Source: Paenibacillus polymyxa (lineage in GTDB: Bacteria; Bacillota; Bacilli; Paenibacillales; Paenibacillaceae). Taken from it: a stretch of 64,000 bases of DNA. Shown piece by piece: positions 1 to 10,245 of the stretch. Position numbers and translations under genes: made by a program. The stretch is taken from positions 3,014,001-3,078,000 of the forward strand of contig NZ_CP049783.1 of the NCBI RefSeq assembly GCF_015710975.1, read 5' to 3'. The notes under the pieces were generated by a model. It worked only from the letters and a program-made list of their open reading frames with translations, ran no database searches and was not told the DNA's origin. Numbering within the stretch: the first letter of the stretch is position 1; each line of letters begins with the position of its first letter.

Positions 1-627
1 GTTTACTTTGGAAGCGAGGAGGTTCTCGACACTGTGTTCATGCGCGCGGAATTTGTCACGGCGATGAATCAATGTAACCTGTTCTGCAATCGGTTCCAGC
101 ATAAGGGCCCAGTCTACAGCAGAGTCACCGCCGCCACTGATTAGCACCTTACGACCTGCAAATTTGCTCAGGTCGCTGACAAAGTAATGCAGGTTCGTTT
201 TTTCAAAACGATCGGCACCTGGAAGCTCCAGTCTGCGCGGCTCGAAAGCACCCACGCCAGCGGTAATAATAACCGCTTTACCATGATACTCGCCACCTTT
301 GTCTGTTTTGACGATGAAGTGGCGTTCTTCTTTCTTCTCTAACGATACGACTTTCTCTTCTAGCTGCACCTCTGGATTAAAATGGTTCATTTGTTGAACC
401 AAATTGTTGACCAGTTCCTGTGCAGTCACTTTAGGAAAGCCAGCAACGTCATAAATATATTTTTCAGGATAAAGGGCTGCAAGCTGGCCGCCCAGTTGGG
501 GCATACTTTCAATTAAGGTGACGGATGCCTGACGCATTCCTCCGTAAAAAGCGGCGAAAATACCGGCTGGACCGCCTCCAATTATGATCAGATCGCGGAT
601 CTCCGCACCTGTGGATTGAGCTGTCAC
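1..627 (-). CDS. yumC: Ferredoxin--NADP reductase type 2, YumC-like (3' end cut by window)
   Basis: FAD-dependent reductase that moves electrons between NADPH and ferredoxin or flavodoxin in the cytoplasm. The N-terminal 209 residues lie in the window; the C-terminus runs off the left edge. The start is GTG at 627, behind an upstream GGAGGTG. The sequence [16 protein letters not shown] is the FAD-binding Rossmann motif, and [22 protein letters not shown] is typical of the thioredoxin-reductase-like type 2 FNRs. The divergent neighbour is a type II NADH dehydrogenase, the same pairing as yumC/yumB in Bacillus subtilis, which supports the call. A thioredoxin reductase is less likely because no CxxC is seen in the visible part. 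Confidence 0.85.
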   Translation of the reverse strand, partial: MTAQSTGAEIRDLIIIGGGPAGIFAAFYGGMRQASVTLIESMPQLGGQLAALYPEKYIYDVAGFPKVTAQELVNNLVQQMNHFNPEVQLEEKVVSLEKKEERHFIVKTDKGGEYHGKAVIITAGVGAFEPRRLELPGADRFEKTNLHYFVSDLSKFAGRKVLISGGGDSAVDWALMLEPIAEQVTLIHRRDKFRAHEHSVENLLASKVN

Positions 628-725
628 TCTAAAAACACCTCCGAAAGGGATAGTATGAATTGTATATATTGAATCAGCCGCATAGAGGTTCAGATAGCCG
701 CCGAACGTATGATTCACTGCTTATC

Positions 726-754
726 ATTATAAACTGCTGGGTTCTTCTTGCAAA
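726..754 (-). promoter_or_regulatory. Candidate SigA promoter for the yumC-like gene
   Basis: On the minus strand a perfect TATAAT (726-731) lies 16-17 bases downstream of a weak -35 (TTGCAA or TTTGCA, 748-754). It sits about 100 bases before the GTG start. The -10 is good and the -35 matches only 4 of 6. Confidence 0.4.
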
Positions 755-863
755 GTTAAAGCGATTAATATTTGATGAAGACTTTCCGGTGAGTATAAGT
801 TAACCGTGTTAAGAGAAAAGCTGTGAATATTGAATGATTATGTATATCGGAAGGGGTAGAAGC

Positions 864-2054
864 ATGAGCAGTATTCCCAAAATTGTCATTGTGGGCGCCG
901 GATATGGCGGTATATTGACGGCTCAGCAATTGCAAAAGGAGCTCAAGCACAATGAGGCAACTGTCACGCTAATCAACCGTCATGATTACCACTATATTAC
1001 GACACATCTTCACATGCCTGCGGCAGGCACGGATACGATTGAGCATTCGAGGATTCCGATTGCGCAGCTAATCGATGAGTTCAAGGTGGATTTAGTCAAA
1101 GGAACAGTGAAGGAAATCATACCAAATGAGAAAAAAGTCGTGCTGGAGGATGGCTCGCTATCCTACGATTATTTGGTCATCGGATTAGGTGGCGAGCCGG
1201 AGACATTCGGTATTCCAGGAATGGATCAATTCGCACTGACGATTCGCAGTATTAACTCTGTGCGCCTGATTCGAGAGCATATTGAATACCAGCTGGCCCT
1301 GTATAAAAATGACGGTAAGCCAGGTCGCCTAAATTTCGTCGTAGGGGGCGCTGGTTTTAGTGGCATTGAGTTTGTAGCGGAGTTGGCAGATCGTCTGCCA
1401 CAGCTGGCTAAAGCTTACGACATCGATTTTAACCGAATTCAAATCATTAACGTCGAGGCAGCTCCTACAGCATTACCAGGGTTTGATCCTGAGCTGGTGG
1501 AGTATGCGATGGATGTCCTCAAGCGTAAAGGGGTTAACTTCCGTATTGGAGTCCCGATTAAGGAATGCCAGCAGAATGGTGTAATTGTCGGTGAGGGTGA
1601 GAAAATTGAAGCCTGCACGGTCGTCTGGACAGGTGGAATCCGTGGGAACGGTTTGATCGAGAAAGCCGGATTCGAAGTGATGCGTGGAAGGGTGAAAATC
1701 GACGATTTTCTGCGTGCACCGGGTCACGATGATATTTTCATTATCGGGGACAGTTCTCTGATGTTTAATCCCGAAGGCCGCCCTTATCCACCGACTGCCC
1801 AAATTGCAATGCAGCAAGGAGTGCTTTGTGCCAAGAATCTGGCCGCTACGCTCCGCAAAAAGGAGCTGCACAAGTTCGTCTTCTCCAATAAGGGTACAGT
1901 TGCATCTCTTGGAAAGGGCGAAGCCGTCGCCGTAGTAGGTAAACGCAAAATCAAAGGCTGGGTGGCCGCACAGTTGAAAAAGATCGTAGATCTACGCTAT
2001 CTGTTCATCATTGGCGGCATTCCACTGGTATTGAAAAAAGGGCGATTTTTCTAA
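864..2054 (+). CDS. yumB: Type II NADH dehydrogenase-like FAD oxidoreductase (YumB-like)
   Basis: A single-subunit, non-proton-pumping flavoprotein of the NDH-2 family, expected to oxidise NADH and pass electrons to menaquinone at the inner membrane face. The protein has 396 residues. KIVIVGAGYGGILTAQQL near the N-terminus is the FAD GxGxxG motif; FVVGGAGFSGIEFVAELA around residue 155 is the second, NADH-binding Rossmann motif; DIFIIGDSS near residue 290 is the conserved FAD-contacting Asp segment. I chose ATG 864 because GGAAGGGG lies just upstream; an earlier in-frame ATG at 834 lacks an RBS. The gene is divergent from the yumC-like gene and ends at a bidirectional terminator. Confidence 0.85.
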   Translation: MSSIPKIVIVGAGYGGILTAQQLQKELKHNEATVTLINRHDYHYITTHLHMPAAGTDTIEHSRIPIAQLIDEFKVDLVKGTVKEIIPNEKKVVLEDGSLSYDYLVIGLGGEPETFGIPGMDQFALTIRSINSVRLIREHIEYQLALYKNDGKPGRLNFVVGGAGFSGIEFVAELADRLPQLAKAYDIDFNRIQIINVEAAPTALPGFDPELVEYAMDVLKRKGVNFRIGVPIKECQQNGVIVGEGEKIEACTVVWTGGIRGNGLIEKAGFEVMRGRVKIDDFLRAPGHDDIFIIGDSSLMFNPEGRPYPPTAQIAMQQGVLCAKNLAATLRKKELHKFVFSNKGTVASLGKGEAVAVVGKRKIKGWVAAQLKKIVDLRYLFIIGGIPLVLKKGRFF

Positions 2055-2098
2055 TCTCAGCCAAGTAGTCAAGATGCACCTAAAAACAATAAGAACAG

Positions 2099-2141
2099 AA
2101 AAAGGTTTCCACGACTTCTACCAGAGCCTGGAAACCTTTTT
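2099..2141. terminator. Bidirectional rho-independent terminator between yumB and hemQ
   Basis: A 13-bp stem (AAAAAGGTTTCCA paired with TGGAAACCTTTTT) encloses a 17-base loop. The A/T flanks give a U-tract on either strand, so it can end both converging genes. Confidence 0.85.
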
Positions 2142-2173
2142 TCTATTGCTTTTCTTTTCTATATATTAGAGTC

Positions 2174-2953
2174 CTACAGCTTCAGCATGTCTTCAAATGT
2201 TTCTTCGTTCAACACGCTGCCGACATAGAAGGAACCGAATTCACCGTATCGGGCACTCACTTCATCAAAACGCATTTCGTAAATTAGCTTCTTGAATTGA
2301 AGTGCGTCGTCGGAGAACAGGGTCACGCCCCACTCCCAATCGTCGAAGCCGATGGAGCCTGAAATGATTTGCTTTACTTTGCCAGCATAGCTGCGTCCAA
2401 TTAAACCGTGGCTGCGCATCAAGGTGCGACGCTCGTCCATCGAAAGCATGTACCAGTTGTCATCCAGATCACGTTTCTTGTTCATTGGATAGAAACAAAT
2501 ATAACGTGCCTTGTTTAATACAGGCTTCAGGCGCGCGACAATTTGTGGATTTTGCATTGGATCTTCTTCCTTGCTCAAATAATTACTCAGTTCCACCACA
2601 CTTACATAAGAATACGTTTTGGTCGTATATTTGGCGAAGGTTGTTTTGTTGAATTCATTTTCCAATTTATTGAGGTCTTCCAGCGTTTCACGCAGGTGCA
2701 GCATAACAAAATCAGCCTTTTGTCCGACTATAGTATAGACAGCTGAACTGCCCAGACCTGCTTCCTCGGTAACGCTCCATTCCTTCATAAACTCTTGAAG
2801 CTCGTCCAGTGCTCCCGCGCGCTCTTCATCGTCTGCAGTTTTCCATGCCGTCCAGTTGATGGACCGGAAATCGTGAAGCGCGTACCAGCCTTCCAGTGTG
2901 GAGGTTACTTCGTTGGGTGTTGCTGGGGTTTGTTGAGGTTGATGTTGATTCAC
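2174..2953 (-). CDS. hemQ: Coproheme decarboxylase HemQ (chlorite dismutase family)
   Basis: HemQ oxidatively decarboxylates Fe-coproporphyrin III to haem b, the last step of the coproporphyrin-dependent haem pathway of Gram-positives. It has 259 residues, the usual length. The segment FYPMNKKR carries the conserved Tyr (Y155) of the Firmicute enzymes, and [19 protein letters not shown] carries the proximal haem His (H182). [12 protein letters not shown] and the C-terminal [12 protein letters not shown] are family signatures. The first 15 residues are a Gln/Pro-rich extension. Translation starts at an ATG behind AGGAGTG. It is divergent from dnaB, and no other haem genes are adjacent. Confidence 0.93.
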   Translation of the reverse strand: MNQHQPQQTPATPNEVTSTLEGWYALHDFRSINWTAWKTADDEERAGALDELQEFMKEWSVTEEAGLGSSAVYTIVGQKADFVMLHLRETLEDLNKLENEFNKTTFAKYTTKTYSYVSVVELSNYLSKEEDPMQNPQIVARLKPVLNKARYICFYPMNKKRDLDDNWYMLSMDERRTLMRSHGLIGRSYAGKVKQIISGSIGFDDWEWGVTLFSDDALQFKKLIYEMRFDEVSARYGEFGSFYVGSVLNEETFEDMLKL

Positions 2954-3297
2954 GATCTACACTCCTTTACGATCTGTAAATGTAATCGGCTTAGCCGAAA
3001 TATGTGTACTTCCGTATATCGTTCCTGTATCCAATACGTGATGTTTAACCATTATATTGTAGCTCAATTTGGAGCTTTTCACCAATGAAAGAAGTGTGAA
3101 GAATATTATTTTTCCATGATGCAGGTCACAAAAGTCATAAAATAGTTAGTATTCTCGAAAAAAGAAGAACTCGGACGAATACGGCTGCCAAAAAGGAGGA
3201 CAATTGCCCTTATTTTGTTGGTCCCACCCGAGGGCAAGTATGATAGAATAGAAAAACATCTTGGAGAACGTTATGTCAGGAAAGGAAGAATGTCGGA
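2954..3297. other. Divergent intergenic region hemQ / dnaB
   Basis: This 344-base gap holds the leaders of both divergent genes. A moderate promoter toward dnaB is TTGTTG (3215-3220), 18 bases, then TATGAT (3239-3244). I see no convincing hemQ promoter, no conserved small ORF and no strong hairpin. Confidence 0.4.
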
Positions 3298-4815
3298 ATG
3301 CGGATGAAAAACCTGCTGCACTATACTGAGAACCACCGCTACTGCGTTTATCGGGAGTTTGGCTTGAGCGCACTGGATGAATTGATGCTGGGAAGTGTCT
3401 ATCAGCCGATGGTAGGCGCATTTGCGGTCAGTCTATATCGACTGTTGTTCCAGCATGTGCCAGTCGGACAGATTGGTTATTCGCCGTTGGAACAGCAACG
3501 TCGACTTTTTCTGACACTGGGACTGGAGCCAAGTGAGAAGGGACGCAAGTATTTGATTGAACAGACCTCCAAGCTGGAGGCTGTCGGTCTGTTGCAGACG
3601 TCCAGGTTGTATGCGCCCGAAACGGACGATTATATGTATGAATATGAGATGCAACCACCGCTCGCACCTGCTGAATTTTTCAGAACGCAGCACCTTACCC
3701 TTTTGTTGAGAGACAAAATCGGTAAGTTTGCAGTGCTTTCTCTGAGAGAATCGTTGTGGAGCAGGGAATCTAGCGAATGGTCGCAATCTTCCCATAATAA
3801 AGAGAATATATCGGTTCCGTTTTATGAGCTGTTTGAGCTGAACACCCATGTTATAGATTATGAGCTGGAACAGGCGTTGTCCGAAGTATCCACGAGCCGC
3901 CAGACTGGAGCATTAGCGTCCGAATCGGAGGAAGCTTTGAACTATGCCGATATTATTCTTCGTTTTCCGCGTGAATCCGCCAATCGCAAACACGTGGAGC
4001 GTCTTCGATTTGAACACGAGCAACTGGGTATGGTCAATTACGTGGTCCGTAAATTTGATCTCTCTGTACAGGATATCAGCCGCTTACTGGATGAGGACGG
4101 CATTTTTACCGAAGCAGGTGACTTATTGCTCGACGAGCTTCAGCTTCGGGCTAGCCAACACTCCAGGCAGGAACGGAAGCGTCAGGAGGAGCAGCAAGTG
4201 CAGGCCGCCAAAGTGGTTGCCTTGCGACAGAGGGAAACTTCCACACCTGAAGAGCCGCCTGCAGAGCAGGCTGTGGAAATGGAATTTTATGTAGAGGTTC
4301 CCCCACAATTCACAGCCAAGTGTGACATTCACCAATATAATATGATGCTGCGCAACGAGCCTTATCGCCGTTTGCTGCAAACCTTTTTCCCCGGCACGGT
4401 TCCCGGTAACCTGCTGGATATATTCGAGAAGATTGATATCAGCTATAAGTTGCCTGGTGAAGTCATCAATGTGCTGATCCATTATTTAATGTCACTGCTC
4501 GTATCGGGGAGCGATCAGCGGATTAACCGCAACTTTGTCGAGGCCGTTGCCTCCAACATGCTGCTAAAGCAGGTAAACACTTACGAAAAAGCTGTTCAAT
4601 ATATAAGGGATCAAGCCAAGGTAAAAGGAAAACAGTCTACTGCTTCTTCCTCCGGGGGCAGATCCCGCACGTATGCCAAAAACAATGGGCCTGCCAAGCC
4701 GTCTATTCCGATCGTACAAGATCAGCCTTCCGAGGAATCCGTATCCGAGGAGGAATTGGATGAACTGCTTCGCCTGGCCGAACGACTGCAATCCGGTAAA
4801 CAGAAAAAGGTGTAA
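3298..4815 (+). CDS. dnaB: Replication initiation / helicase-loading protein DnaB (DnaB-DnaD family)
   Basis: Firmicute DnaB (not the E. coli helicase) works with DnaD and DnaI to load the replicative helicase at oriC and restart sites, at the membrane. It has 505 residues, a little longer than the B. subtilis protein. The N-terminal winged-helix-like region begins HYTENHRYCVYREFGLSALD; the C-terminal DnaB/DnaD domain includes GEVINVLIHYLM and NRNFVEAVASNMLLKQVNTYEKAVQ. Gln/Glu-rich linkers occur near residues 285-330 and at the acidic tail. Start codons at 3298 and 3304 are both possible behind AAGGAAG. The dnaI gene follows after 97 bases, the standard pairing. Confidence 0.9.
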   Translation: MRMKNLLHYTENHRYCVYREFGLSALDELMLGSVYQPMVGAFAVSLYRLLFQHVPVGQIGYSPLEQQRRLFLTLGLEPSEKGRKYLIEQTSKLEAVGLLQTSRLYAPETDDYMYEYEMQPPLAPAEFFRTQHLTLLLRDKIGKFAVLSLRESLWSRESSEWSQSSHNKENISVPFYELFELNTHVIDYELEQALSEVSTSRQTGALASESEEALNYADIILRFPRESANRKHVERLRFEHEQLGMVNYVVRKFDLSVQDISRLLDEDGIFTEAGDLLLDELQLRASQHSRQERKRQEEQQVQAAKVVALRQRETSTPEEPPAEQAVEMEFYVEVPPQFTAKCDIHQYNMMLRNEPYRRLLQTFFPGTVPGNLLDIFEKIDISYKLPGEVINVLIHYLMSLLVSGSDQRINRNFVEAVASNMLLKQVNTYEKAVQYIRDQAKVKGKQSTASSSGGRSRTYAKNNGPAKPSIPIVQDQPSEESVSEEELDELLRLAERLQSGKQKKV

Positions 4816-4912
4816 TGGAAGCCAATTCAATAATGTGTCGACTTTATGGCGGTCGGCAGCGAAGCGTCAATCGCCCTCCATAACTTGCACATTTTAGAAA
4901 GGAGGAGCATTC

Positions 4913-5860
4913 TTGGAATCACTCGGTGATTTGCTTCAGCAGATGCAGAACCCTTCGTTTCGCCAACGTACTCGTAGCGTAGCCGATCAGGTTCTAAATG
5001 ATCCGCTGGTGAAGGAATTTTGTGCTGCACATCCTGATGTAGACGAAACGCAATTGCGACTTAATATGAGTATGCTCTTTCAGTATACCCGGGATCGTCG
5101 AAATTGCGACAACTGTCCGGGACTGGAACAGTGTCCTAACGATTTCCAGGGTCACTTTTGCAAGCTGGGCGTGGAGTATCCCAATGGAACAGCGGAAATG
5201 GTGGACATTCGGACCCCGTGCGCCAAGCTAGTTGCCTCCCAGCATGAACAACGAGTGCGTCAGCGAATCAAAAGCTTTTATGTGGACGAGCGCGCGCTGT
5301 TGGAAGGATATAATGCCGTGGAAATTGCGCGCAAAGATTTGCAACGCGTACCCGCAGTCAATCAGGTTTTCCGCTATATTGAAGAAACCAAAAGTCAGGG
5401 TTTATTAAAAAAAGGGCTCTATCTGGAAGGTACGTTTGGTACGGGGAAAACCTTTTTGATGGGTTATCTGTTGCACGAGTTGGCTCTGTCGGGTTTCAAC
5501 GGTGTGATTGTCTACATGCCTGATTTTGTGGAGGACTTAAAGTCCATGATACAGGATGGACAGAAGCTTAAGGAAACGACCGAAATGCTTAAAAATTGTG
5601 ATCTGCTCGTATTTGACGATATTGGTGCTGAAAATTTGAGTCCATGGGTACGGGATCATGTAATGGGCTCCATTTTGAATTACCGAATGAACCGTAAACC
5701 GACCTTTTATACTTCTAATTACTCACTGCAAGGGCTAGAGAAGCATCTTAGCTTTACAAGCAAAGACGGAGAGGAAATGTACAAGGGACAACGCTTGATG
5801 GACCGGATTCGTCCTTTTGTGGATGTCATTACCGTCAAGGGGAAAAATCAGCGAGGGTAA
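4913..5860 (+). CDS. dnaI: Primosomal helicase loader DnaI (AAA+ ATPase), TTG start
   Basis: DnaI is the AAA+ loader that delivers the replicative helicase DnaC to DNA. It has 315 residues. The N-terminal zinc-binding region has cysteines at 65, 68, 74 and 83 (NCDNCPGLEQCPN, then HFCKLG). The Walker A is EGTFGTGKT (residues 172-180) and the Walker B is LLVFDDIGAE (231-240); arginine-rich motifs follow in the C-terminus. The start is TTG at 4913, eight bases after a near-perfect AAAGGAGGA, with no better ATG. It lies directly downstream of dnaB, the usual primosome operon. Confidence 0.93.
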   Translation: MESLGDLLQQMQNPSFRQRTRSVADQVLNDPLVKEFCAAHPDVDETQLRLNMSMLFQYTRDRRNCDNCPGLEQCPNDFQGHFCKLGVEYPNGTAEMVDIRTPCAKLVASQHEQRVRQRIKSFYVDERALLEGYNAVEIARKDLQRVPAVNQVFRYIEETKSQGLLKKGLYLEGTFGTGKTFLMGYLLHELALSGFNGVIVYMPDFVEDLKSMIQDGQKLKETTEMLKNCDLLVFDDIGAENLSPWVRDHVMGSILNYRMNRKPTFYTSNYSLQGLEKHLSFTSKDGEEMYKGQRLMDRIRPFVDVITVKGKNQRG

Positions 5861-5887
5861 GCGTTCATTCGTCGCTCTTTTGATATC

Positions 5888-5916
5888 TTACAATTAAAAG
5901 ACTATTGTGATATAAT
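5888..5916 (+). promoter_or_regulatory. SigA promoter of trxA
   Basis: TTACAA (5888-5893), a 17-base spacer, and a perfect TATAAT (5911-5916) with an extended TGn just before it. It lies about 70 bases upstream of the trxA start. Confidence 0.75.
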
Positions 5917-5984
5917 TAAAAGGTGTCGAAACAGACATTACAGGTTATAATAATCTTGACTTTTCTATAAAGGAGGAACATACA

Positions 5985-6302
5985 ATGGCAATTGTTAACG
6001 TGTCCGATCAATCCTTCAACGCAGAAGTCGAAGGCACAGGAACCGTTTTGGTTGATTTTTGGGCGCCATGGTGCGGTCCTTGCAAAATGATCGCTCCAAT
6101 TCTGGAGGATCTGTCTACAGAAGTTGGCGATAGTGTCAAAATCGCGAAGGTGAACGTGGATGAAAATCCAGAGTCTGCTTCTCGTTTCGGCGTGATGAGT
6201 ATTCCTACCCTAATCGTCTTCAAAGACGGACAGCCTGTTGATAAAGTGGTAGGTTTGAACTCCAAAGAAGCATTGAAAAGCATGCTTACTAAACACCAAT
6301 AA
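5985..6302 (+). CDS. trxA: Thioredoxin
   Basis: A cytoplasmic dithiol-disulfide oxidoreductase that reduces protein disulfides and is recycled by thioredoxin reductase. It has 105 residues, the canonical size, with active site WCGPC (C30 and C33), the conserved cis-Pro segment MSIPTLIVF, and the buried Asp in VDFWAPWC. AAGGAGG precedes the ATG. It has its own strong promoter and is followed by a terminator-like hairpin, so it is probably monocistronic. Confidence 0.97.
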   Translation: MAIVNVSDQSFNAEVEGTGTVLVDFWAPWCGPCKMIAPILEDLSTEVGDSVKIAKVNVDENPESASRFGVMSIPTLIVFKDGQPVDKVVGLNSKEALKSMLTKHQ

Positions 6303-6359
6303 TCATGGAATGTGACCCATGCTCCTGCGGGGGCTTGGTGGAGCGCCATGAACAGTCAA

Positions 6360-6391
6360 TGCCTCCGGTTATATATACCGGGGGCGTTTTT
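6360..6391 (+). terminator. Rho-independent terminator after trxA
   Basis: The hairpin GCCTCCGGT / ACCGGGGGC (one G-T pair) with a 7-base AT loop is followed by GTTTTTGT. A possible -10 for uvrC, TATAAT at 6406-6411, lies just downstream without a clear -35. Confidence 0.75.
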
Positions 6392-6461
6392 GTGCATTAT
6401 TCCTATATAATATAAGTAGTAAGTTGAGCAGTCATTAAGAATGGAAGGAGGAACCGGGCGA

Positions 6462-8546
6462 ATGAAATCCTATGCGGAGGACTTGCAGAACCAGGAGAAG
6501 GCGCTGGAGAATATACGGCACAAATTAGCATTGCTGCCGGATGCATCAGGCTGTTACCTGATGAAGAACAGCGAAGGCACCATCATTTATGTCGGCAAGG
6601 CCAAAGTGTTGAAAAACCGGGTCCGTTCCTATTTTACAGGTAGCCATAACGGCAAGACGCAACGACTGGTTGCCGATATTCGTGATTTTGAATATATCGT
6701 TACAGGCAGCAATATGGAGGCGCTCATTCTGGAGTGCAACCTTATTAAAAAGCACCAGCCGCGTTATAACGTCCTGTTGAAGGATGATAAAACCTTTCCG
6801 TACTTGAAAATTACGAACGAGGCACACCCCAAGCTGGAGGTAACCCGTCGCGTTCTGAAAGATAAAGCGAAATATTTTGGACCGTACCCCAATTCCTACG
6901 CGGCACATCAGACGAAAAAGCTGCTGGATCGTATGTATCCGCTACGCAAGTGCGGTGTAATGCCAAAAGAAGTGTGTCTGTATTATCACATGCATCAGTG
7001 CTTGGGACCTTGTGTAAAAGAGGTCGAGAAGGAAACATATGACCAGATCAGTCAGGAGATCGGTTCCTTTTTGAGTGGAGGACATGAGGAAATTAAAAAG
7101 GATCTCCAACGTAAAATGCAGGAGGCCGCAGAGGAATTGTACTTTGAGCGTGCCAAGGAGCTGCGGGATCAGATTATTAGCATCGACGCGATGATGGAAA
7201 AGCAGAAAATCACCACATCTGATGCGAAGGACCGGGATGTATTCGGCTTTTCGGTAGATAAGGGCTGGATGTGTGTACAGATTCTATATGTCCGCAAGGG
7301 TAAAATGATCGAGCGCCATATGTCGACTTTCCCTTTCTACGGTGAAGCTTACAGTGATTTTATGTCCTATGTGACGCAATATTACAGTGACAACCCGGCA
7401 GTGCCGCAGGAGATATTGTTGCCGGATTCTCCTAAGCTGATGAAAGCAAAATCGGCTGATGTTGATCAACCGATTGCAACAGAAACTGAGCTTTACAGTG
7501 CAACTACAGCTGAGACTACCAGGATTACAGATGAGGAAGCAGTACAAACGGAGTCAGACCGTTCTGCTGACCCACTGCGGGTAGCCGAAGCACGAGCAGC
7601 TTATGCAGAAGGAACGAATCAAGCTCAAGTTGGTGACCAAGAAACCGAGGAAACAGAAACTGAAACTCAACTATCCGGTGGATTGGAGGACCCAACGGCG
7701 GCAGCTCTCGCTTTGGCTGAATGGCTGGATGTAAAGGTACTTGTGCCGCAGCGTGGGCTGAAAAAGCAAATGACGGGGATGGCGACGGAAAATGCACGTG
7801 TTGCTTTGGATGAAAAGTTTAAACTGATCGAGCGGGATGAGGAACGGACCTCCAAAGCTGCAAGCAATCTGGGACGTGCCATTGGGCTGGATAGTCTGCA
7901 TCGGGTAGAGGCGTTCGATAATTCCAACATTCAGGGTTCCGATCCAGTGTCGGCCATGATCGTCTTTATTGACGGTAAGCCTGCCAAAAAAGAGTATCGA
8001 AAATACAAGATCCGTTCTGTGCAGGGACCAGATGATTATGAAACGATGCGTGAGGTTATTCGGCGCCGATATGAACGTGTACTGAAGGAAAATCTAGAGC
8101 GTCCCGATTTGATCATTGTCGATGGCGGGCGTGGACAAATAAAAGCGGCAACCGATGTATTGGAAAATGAGTTGGGCTTGTTTATTCCTGTGTGTGGTTT
8201 GGTGAAAGATGCCAAACACAGAACTTCCCAATTACTGATGGGGGATACATTTGAGGCCGTAACACTTGCACGCAACAGCGAGGAATTTTATCTGCTGCAA
8301 CGGATTCAGGACGAGGTTCACCGTTTTGCCATTACGTTCCACCGCGAGCAGCGCGGCAAATCGATGGTAACTTCCCAGTTGGACTCCATTCCGGGCATTG
8401 GAGAGAAACGGCGTAAGTTGCTGCTTAAGCATTTTGGATCGCTCAAAAAAATAAGAGAGGCCAGCGTCGAAGACTTCCGGCCTCTCTCTATTGGGGATAA
8501 ACTTGCTCGTCAGATTATAGCTGCCCTTCGGGAGGAGGAGTCGTAG
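6462..8546 (+). CDS. uvrC: Excinuclease ABC subunit C with an unusual acidic insertion
   Basis: UvrC makes both incisions flanking the UvrB-DNA damage complex in nucleotide excision repair. The order is GIY-YIG nuclease ([19 protein letters not shown], about residues 30-50), a Cys-rich stretch ([21 protein letters not shown]), the UVR motif, the RNase H-like nuclease ([29 protein letters not shown]) and C-terminal helix-hairpin-helix motifs ([19 protein letters not shown]). It has 694 residues against roughly 590-600 for the B. subtilis protein; the excess is a Thr/Glu/Ala-rich block at about residues 326-416. I chose ATG 6462 because GGAAGGAGG ends 11 bases upstream; ATG 6441 overlaps that RBS. 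The 3' end overlaps the converging CPBP gene by 32 bases. Confidence 0.93.
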   Translation: MKSYAEDLQNQEKALENIRHKLALLPDASGCYLMKNSEGTIIYVGKAKVLKNRVRSYFTGSHNGKTQRLVADIRDFEYIVTGSNMEALILECNLIKKHQPRYNVLLKDDKTFPYLKITNEAHPKLEVTRRVLKDKAKYFGPYPNSYAAHQTKKLLDRMYPLRKCGVMPKEVCLYYHMHQCLGPCVKEVEKETYDQISQEIGSFLSGGHEEIKKDLQRKMQEAAEELYFERAKELRDQIISIDAMMEKQKITTSDAKDRDVFGFSVDKGWMCVQILYVRKGKMIERHMSTFPFYGEAYSDFMSYVTQYYSDNPAVPQEILLPDSPKLMKAKSADVDQPIATETELYSATTAETTRITDEEAVQTESDRSADPLRVAEARAAYAEGTNQAQVGDQETEETETETQLSGGLEDPTAAALALAEWLDVKVLVPQRGLKKQMTGMATENARVALDEKFKLIERDEERTSKAASNLGRAIGLDSLHRVEAFDNSNIQGSDPVSAMIVFIDGKPAKKEYRKYKIRSVQGPDDYETMREVIRRRYERVLKENLERPDLIIVDGGRGQIKAATDVLENELGLFIPVCGLVKDAKHRTSQLLMGDTFEAVTLARNSEEFYLLQRIQDEVHRFAITFHREQRGKSMVTSQLDSIPGIGEKRRKLLLKHFGSLKKIREASVEDFRPLSIGDKLARQIIAALREEES
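8445..8487 (-). terminator. Terminator of the CPBP gene, embedded in uvrC
   Basis: On the minus strand AGAGAGGCC (8487-8479) pairs perfectly with GGCCTCTCT (8462-8454) around a 16-base loop, followed by TATTTTTTT. It starts 28 bases after the CPBP stop codon and lies wholly within the uvrC coding sequence. Confidence 0.8.
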
Positions 8547-10245
8547 AATACGGCTCCTCTTTTTTCACGGGTTCAAACATGATTAGATTAGGTTTTTTAG
8601 GACTAAACCAGTAAATGATGTAGCCTACAATAGCCGGAAGTAAGATCCAGAATAGGCCTGCGCTCACATTCACGGTGTCTCCCAAACTGATCACACTAAG
8701 CCCCATTAATATGCTGTCAAAAATAACGTGGCTGAACATGGCAGCGATAAAGCCGTAACGCAGGAACACGAAGCTAAACAGCAAACCAAGAAAAGTCAGC
8801 TCAATAGGTCTTGAAATCACTGGATAGATTGGATAAAGCGTATGTCCCAGTGCCCAAATAAGCGTAGTAATCAGACAAGCAACAAACGTATTTTTGACTA
8901 TTTTTTTTACCATCGGAATACCAAATAGACGGTAAACAGTCTCTTCTCCAATACCTGCCATCCAGGCCATAATCGGTAGTAGCCATGGATAAGCCATATT
9001 GTAAGGGGATTGCGTGGCGTCTGTAGTGGAGAACGTATTAAATGTACGCTCCAGTACAAAGAACAAAATGGATTGTACGCCGAGTAAAATGAAGGCCCAC
9101 AAGTAACCGACATACATACTGCGAAGCACATACAGCCCGTAGCCCGGCTCTTTGGCCCGTGGCCATGCATTGAGTCCAACCTGACGCATAAGCCCGTCAC
9201 CACCAACCAAGGAGAAGTAGAGGGCTACAGCCATGAAGAAGGTAACACCGACCTGGAATACCATAAGAAATATAAGCATGCCCTTACTGCCTGCTTCAGC
9301 TTGTAATAAAGGCAGCATGTTCATGGTCCCAGCTATACTAGCAACAAAATAAACAATGGACAGAACAATACCGCGTACAAATGAAGTATGTCGTCGGGTG
9401 AGTGACGCATACACAATGGCAAGTACGCCCAGGACAAAGCTAAATAGGGCATAACCCGCATAAGTCATCCAATTCGCCCAGTATGTTTGATTTTTAACAT
9501 AGTCGGTATAAGACGAAGGGGCTGAAAAGCTTTGGGTAAATGAGCGAACATCCCCATCTTCAAAGGTAAAAGCCAGCGTAAGGACCGAGGCGCCGATTTT
9601 CTTTTCGTCCACGGTATATTTTAATCCACCTTCCCCCTCAGTGGTCGCAAGCTTCAATTCCGATGGATTAAAGCCAAAGCGTTTGATCCATTTTGCTGCA
9701 GCCTGTTCCTTAGCTTCAAGCGTCATGTCGCCCTCAGCTATACGTACAAGCTTGCTTCGTGCTTGTTCATCTGTAGAAACATCAGCCTGTGTGTAATTGG
9801 TGCTGGAGGTGATCCGCTTAAAGCTAACGACCTTCCCAGTGGATAAATCCACATGAATTTGCAGCTTGCCCTTCGCTGAGGAGTCAGGCAAATCAACCCG
9901 AAAGGTTTCATAAGGATAATTTTTTTTCCATGTACGATCGTACGCTTGAAGCAGTTTTTCTCTGGATAAATAACCGTACAAATCTGTTTCAGCCTGATAG
10001 GTCACGACAGGCTTCTCTGGCTGTGATTCCGTATAGCCCAGCTCAGAACGGGCGAAGTCCAATGCGTGTACGATCGCTTCTTGTTTGCTGATGACCTTTG
10101 CATTCATCAATGATTCCGGACTTGGATTGCTAAGCGAGGGAATAAGCAATTGAAAGATAAAAAAGCAAATCAGGCCAACCCCGCCCAGCAAGCCTAATTT
10201 TTTGAAGTTGGCCGTGAGCACGACCGGTTTCCCGATAGGATTCAT
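8515..10245 (-). CDS. CPBP (CAAX-protease/bacteriocin-processing) family membrane metalloprotease
   Basis: An integral membrane protein of the ABI/CPBP family, whose members are intramembrane proteases of the Rce1 type; the substrate here is unknown. It has 576 residues. A first membrane segment ([18 protein letters not shown]) is followed by an extracytoplasmic region of some 230 residues with repeats like those of PepSY domains, then about eight membrane segments. The catalytic motif 1 is [10 protein letters not shown] with E434, E435 and R439; motif 2 is [10 protein letters not shown] and motif 3 HVIFDS. The start at 10245 follows AGGAGGAAACTC; an upstream in-frame extension lacks an RBS. 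It converges on and overlaps uvrC. Confidence 0.8.
   Translation of the reverse strand: MNPIGKPVVLTANFKKLGLLGGVGLICFFIFQLLIPSLSNPSPESLMNAKVISKQEAIVHALDFARSELGYTESQPEKPVVTYQAETDLYGYLSREKLLQAYDRTWKKNYPYETFRVDLPDSSAKGKLQIHVDLSTGKVVSFKRITSSTNYTQADVSTDEQARSKLVRIAEGDMTLEAKEQAAAKWIKRFGFNPSELKLATTEGEGGLKYTVDEKKIGASVLTLAFTFEDGDVRSFTQSFSAPSSYTDYVKNQTYWANWMTYAGYALFSFVLGVLAIVYASLTRRHTSFVRGIVLSIVYFVASIAGTMNMLPLLQAEAGSKGMLIFLMVFQVGVTFFMAVALYFSLVGGDGLMRQVGLNAWPRAKEPGYGLYVLRSMYVGYLWAFILLGVQSILFFVLERTFNTFSTTDATQSPYNMAYPWLLPIMAWMAGIGEETVYRLFGIPMVKKIVKNTFVACLITTLIWALGHTLYPIYPVISRPIELTFLGLLFSFVFLRYGFIAAMFSHVIFDSILMGLSVISLGDTVNVSAGLFWILLPAIVGYIIYWFSPKKPNLIMFEPVKKEEPYSTTPPPEGQL
8536..8565 (+). terminator. Terminator of uvrC, embedded in the CPBP gene
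   Basis: AGGAGTCGTA pairs with TACGGCTCCT (one G-T pair) around GAA, followed by C and six T. The uvrC stop codon lies inside the hairpin, and the whole element codes for the C-terminus of the CPBP protein on the other strand. Confidence 0.8.
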
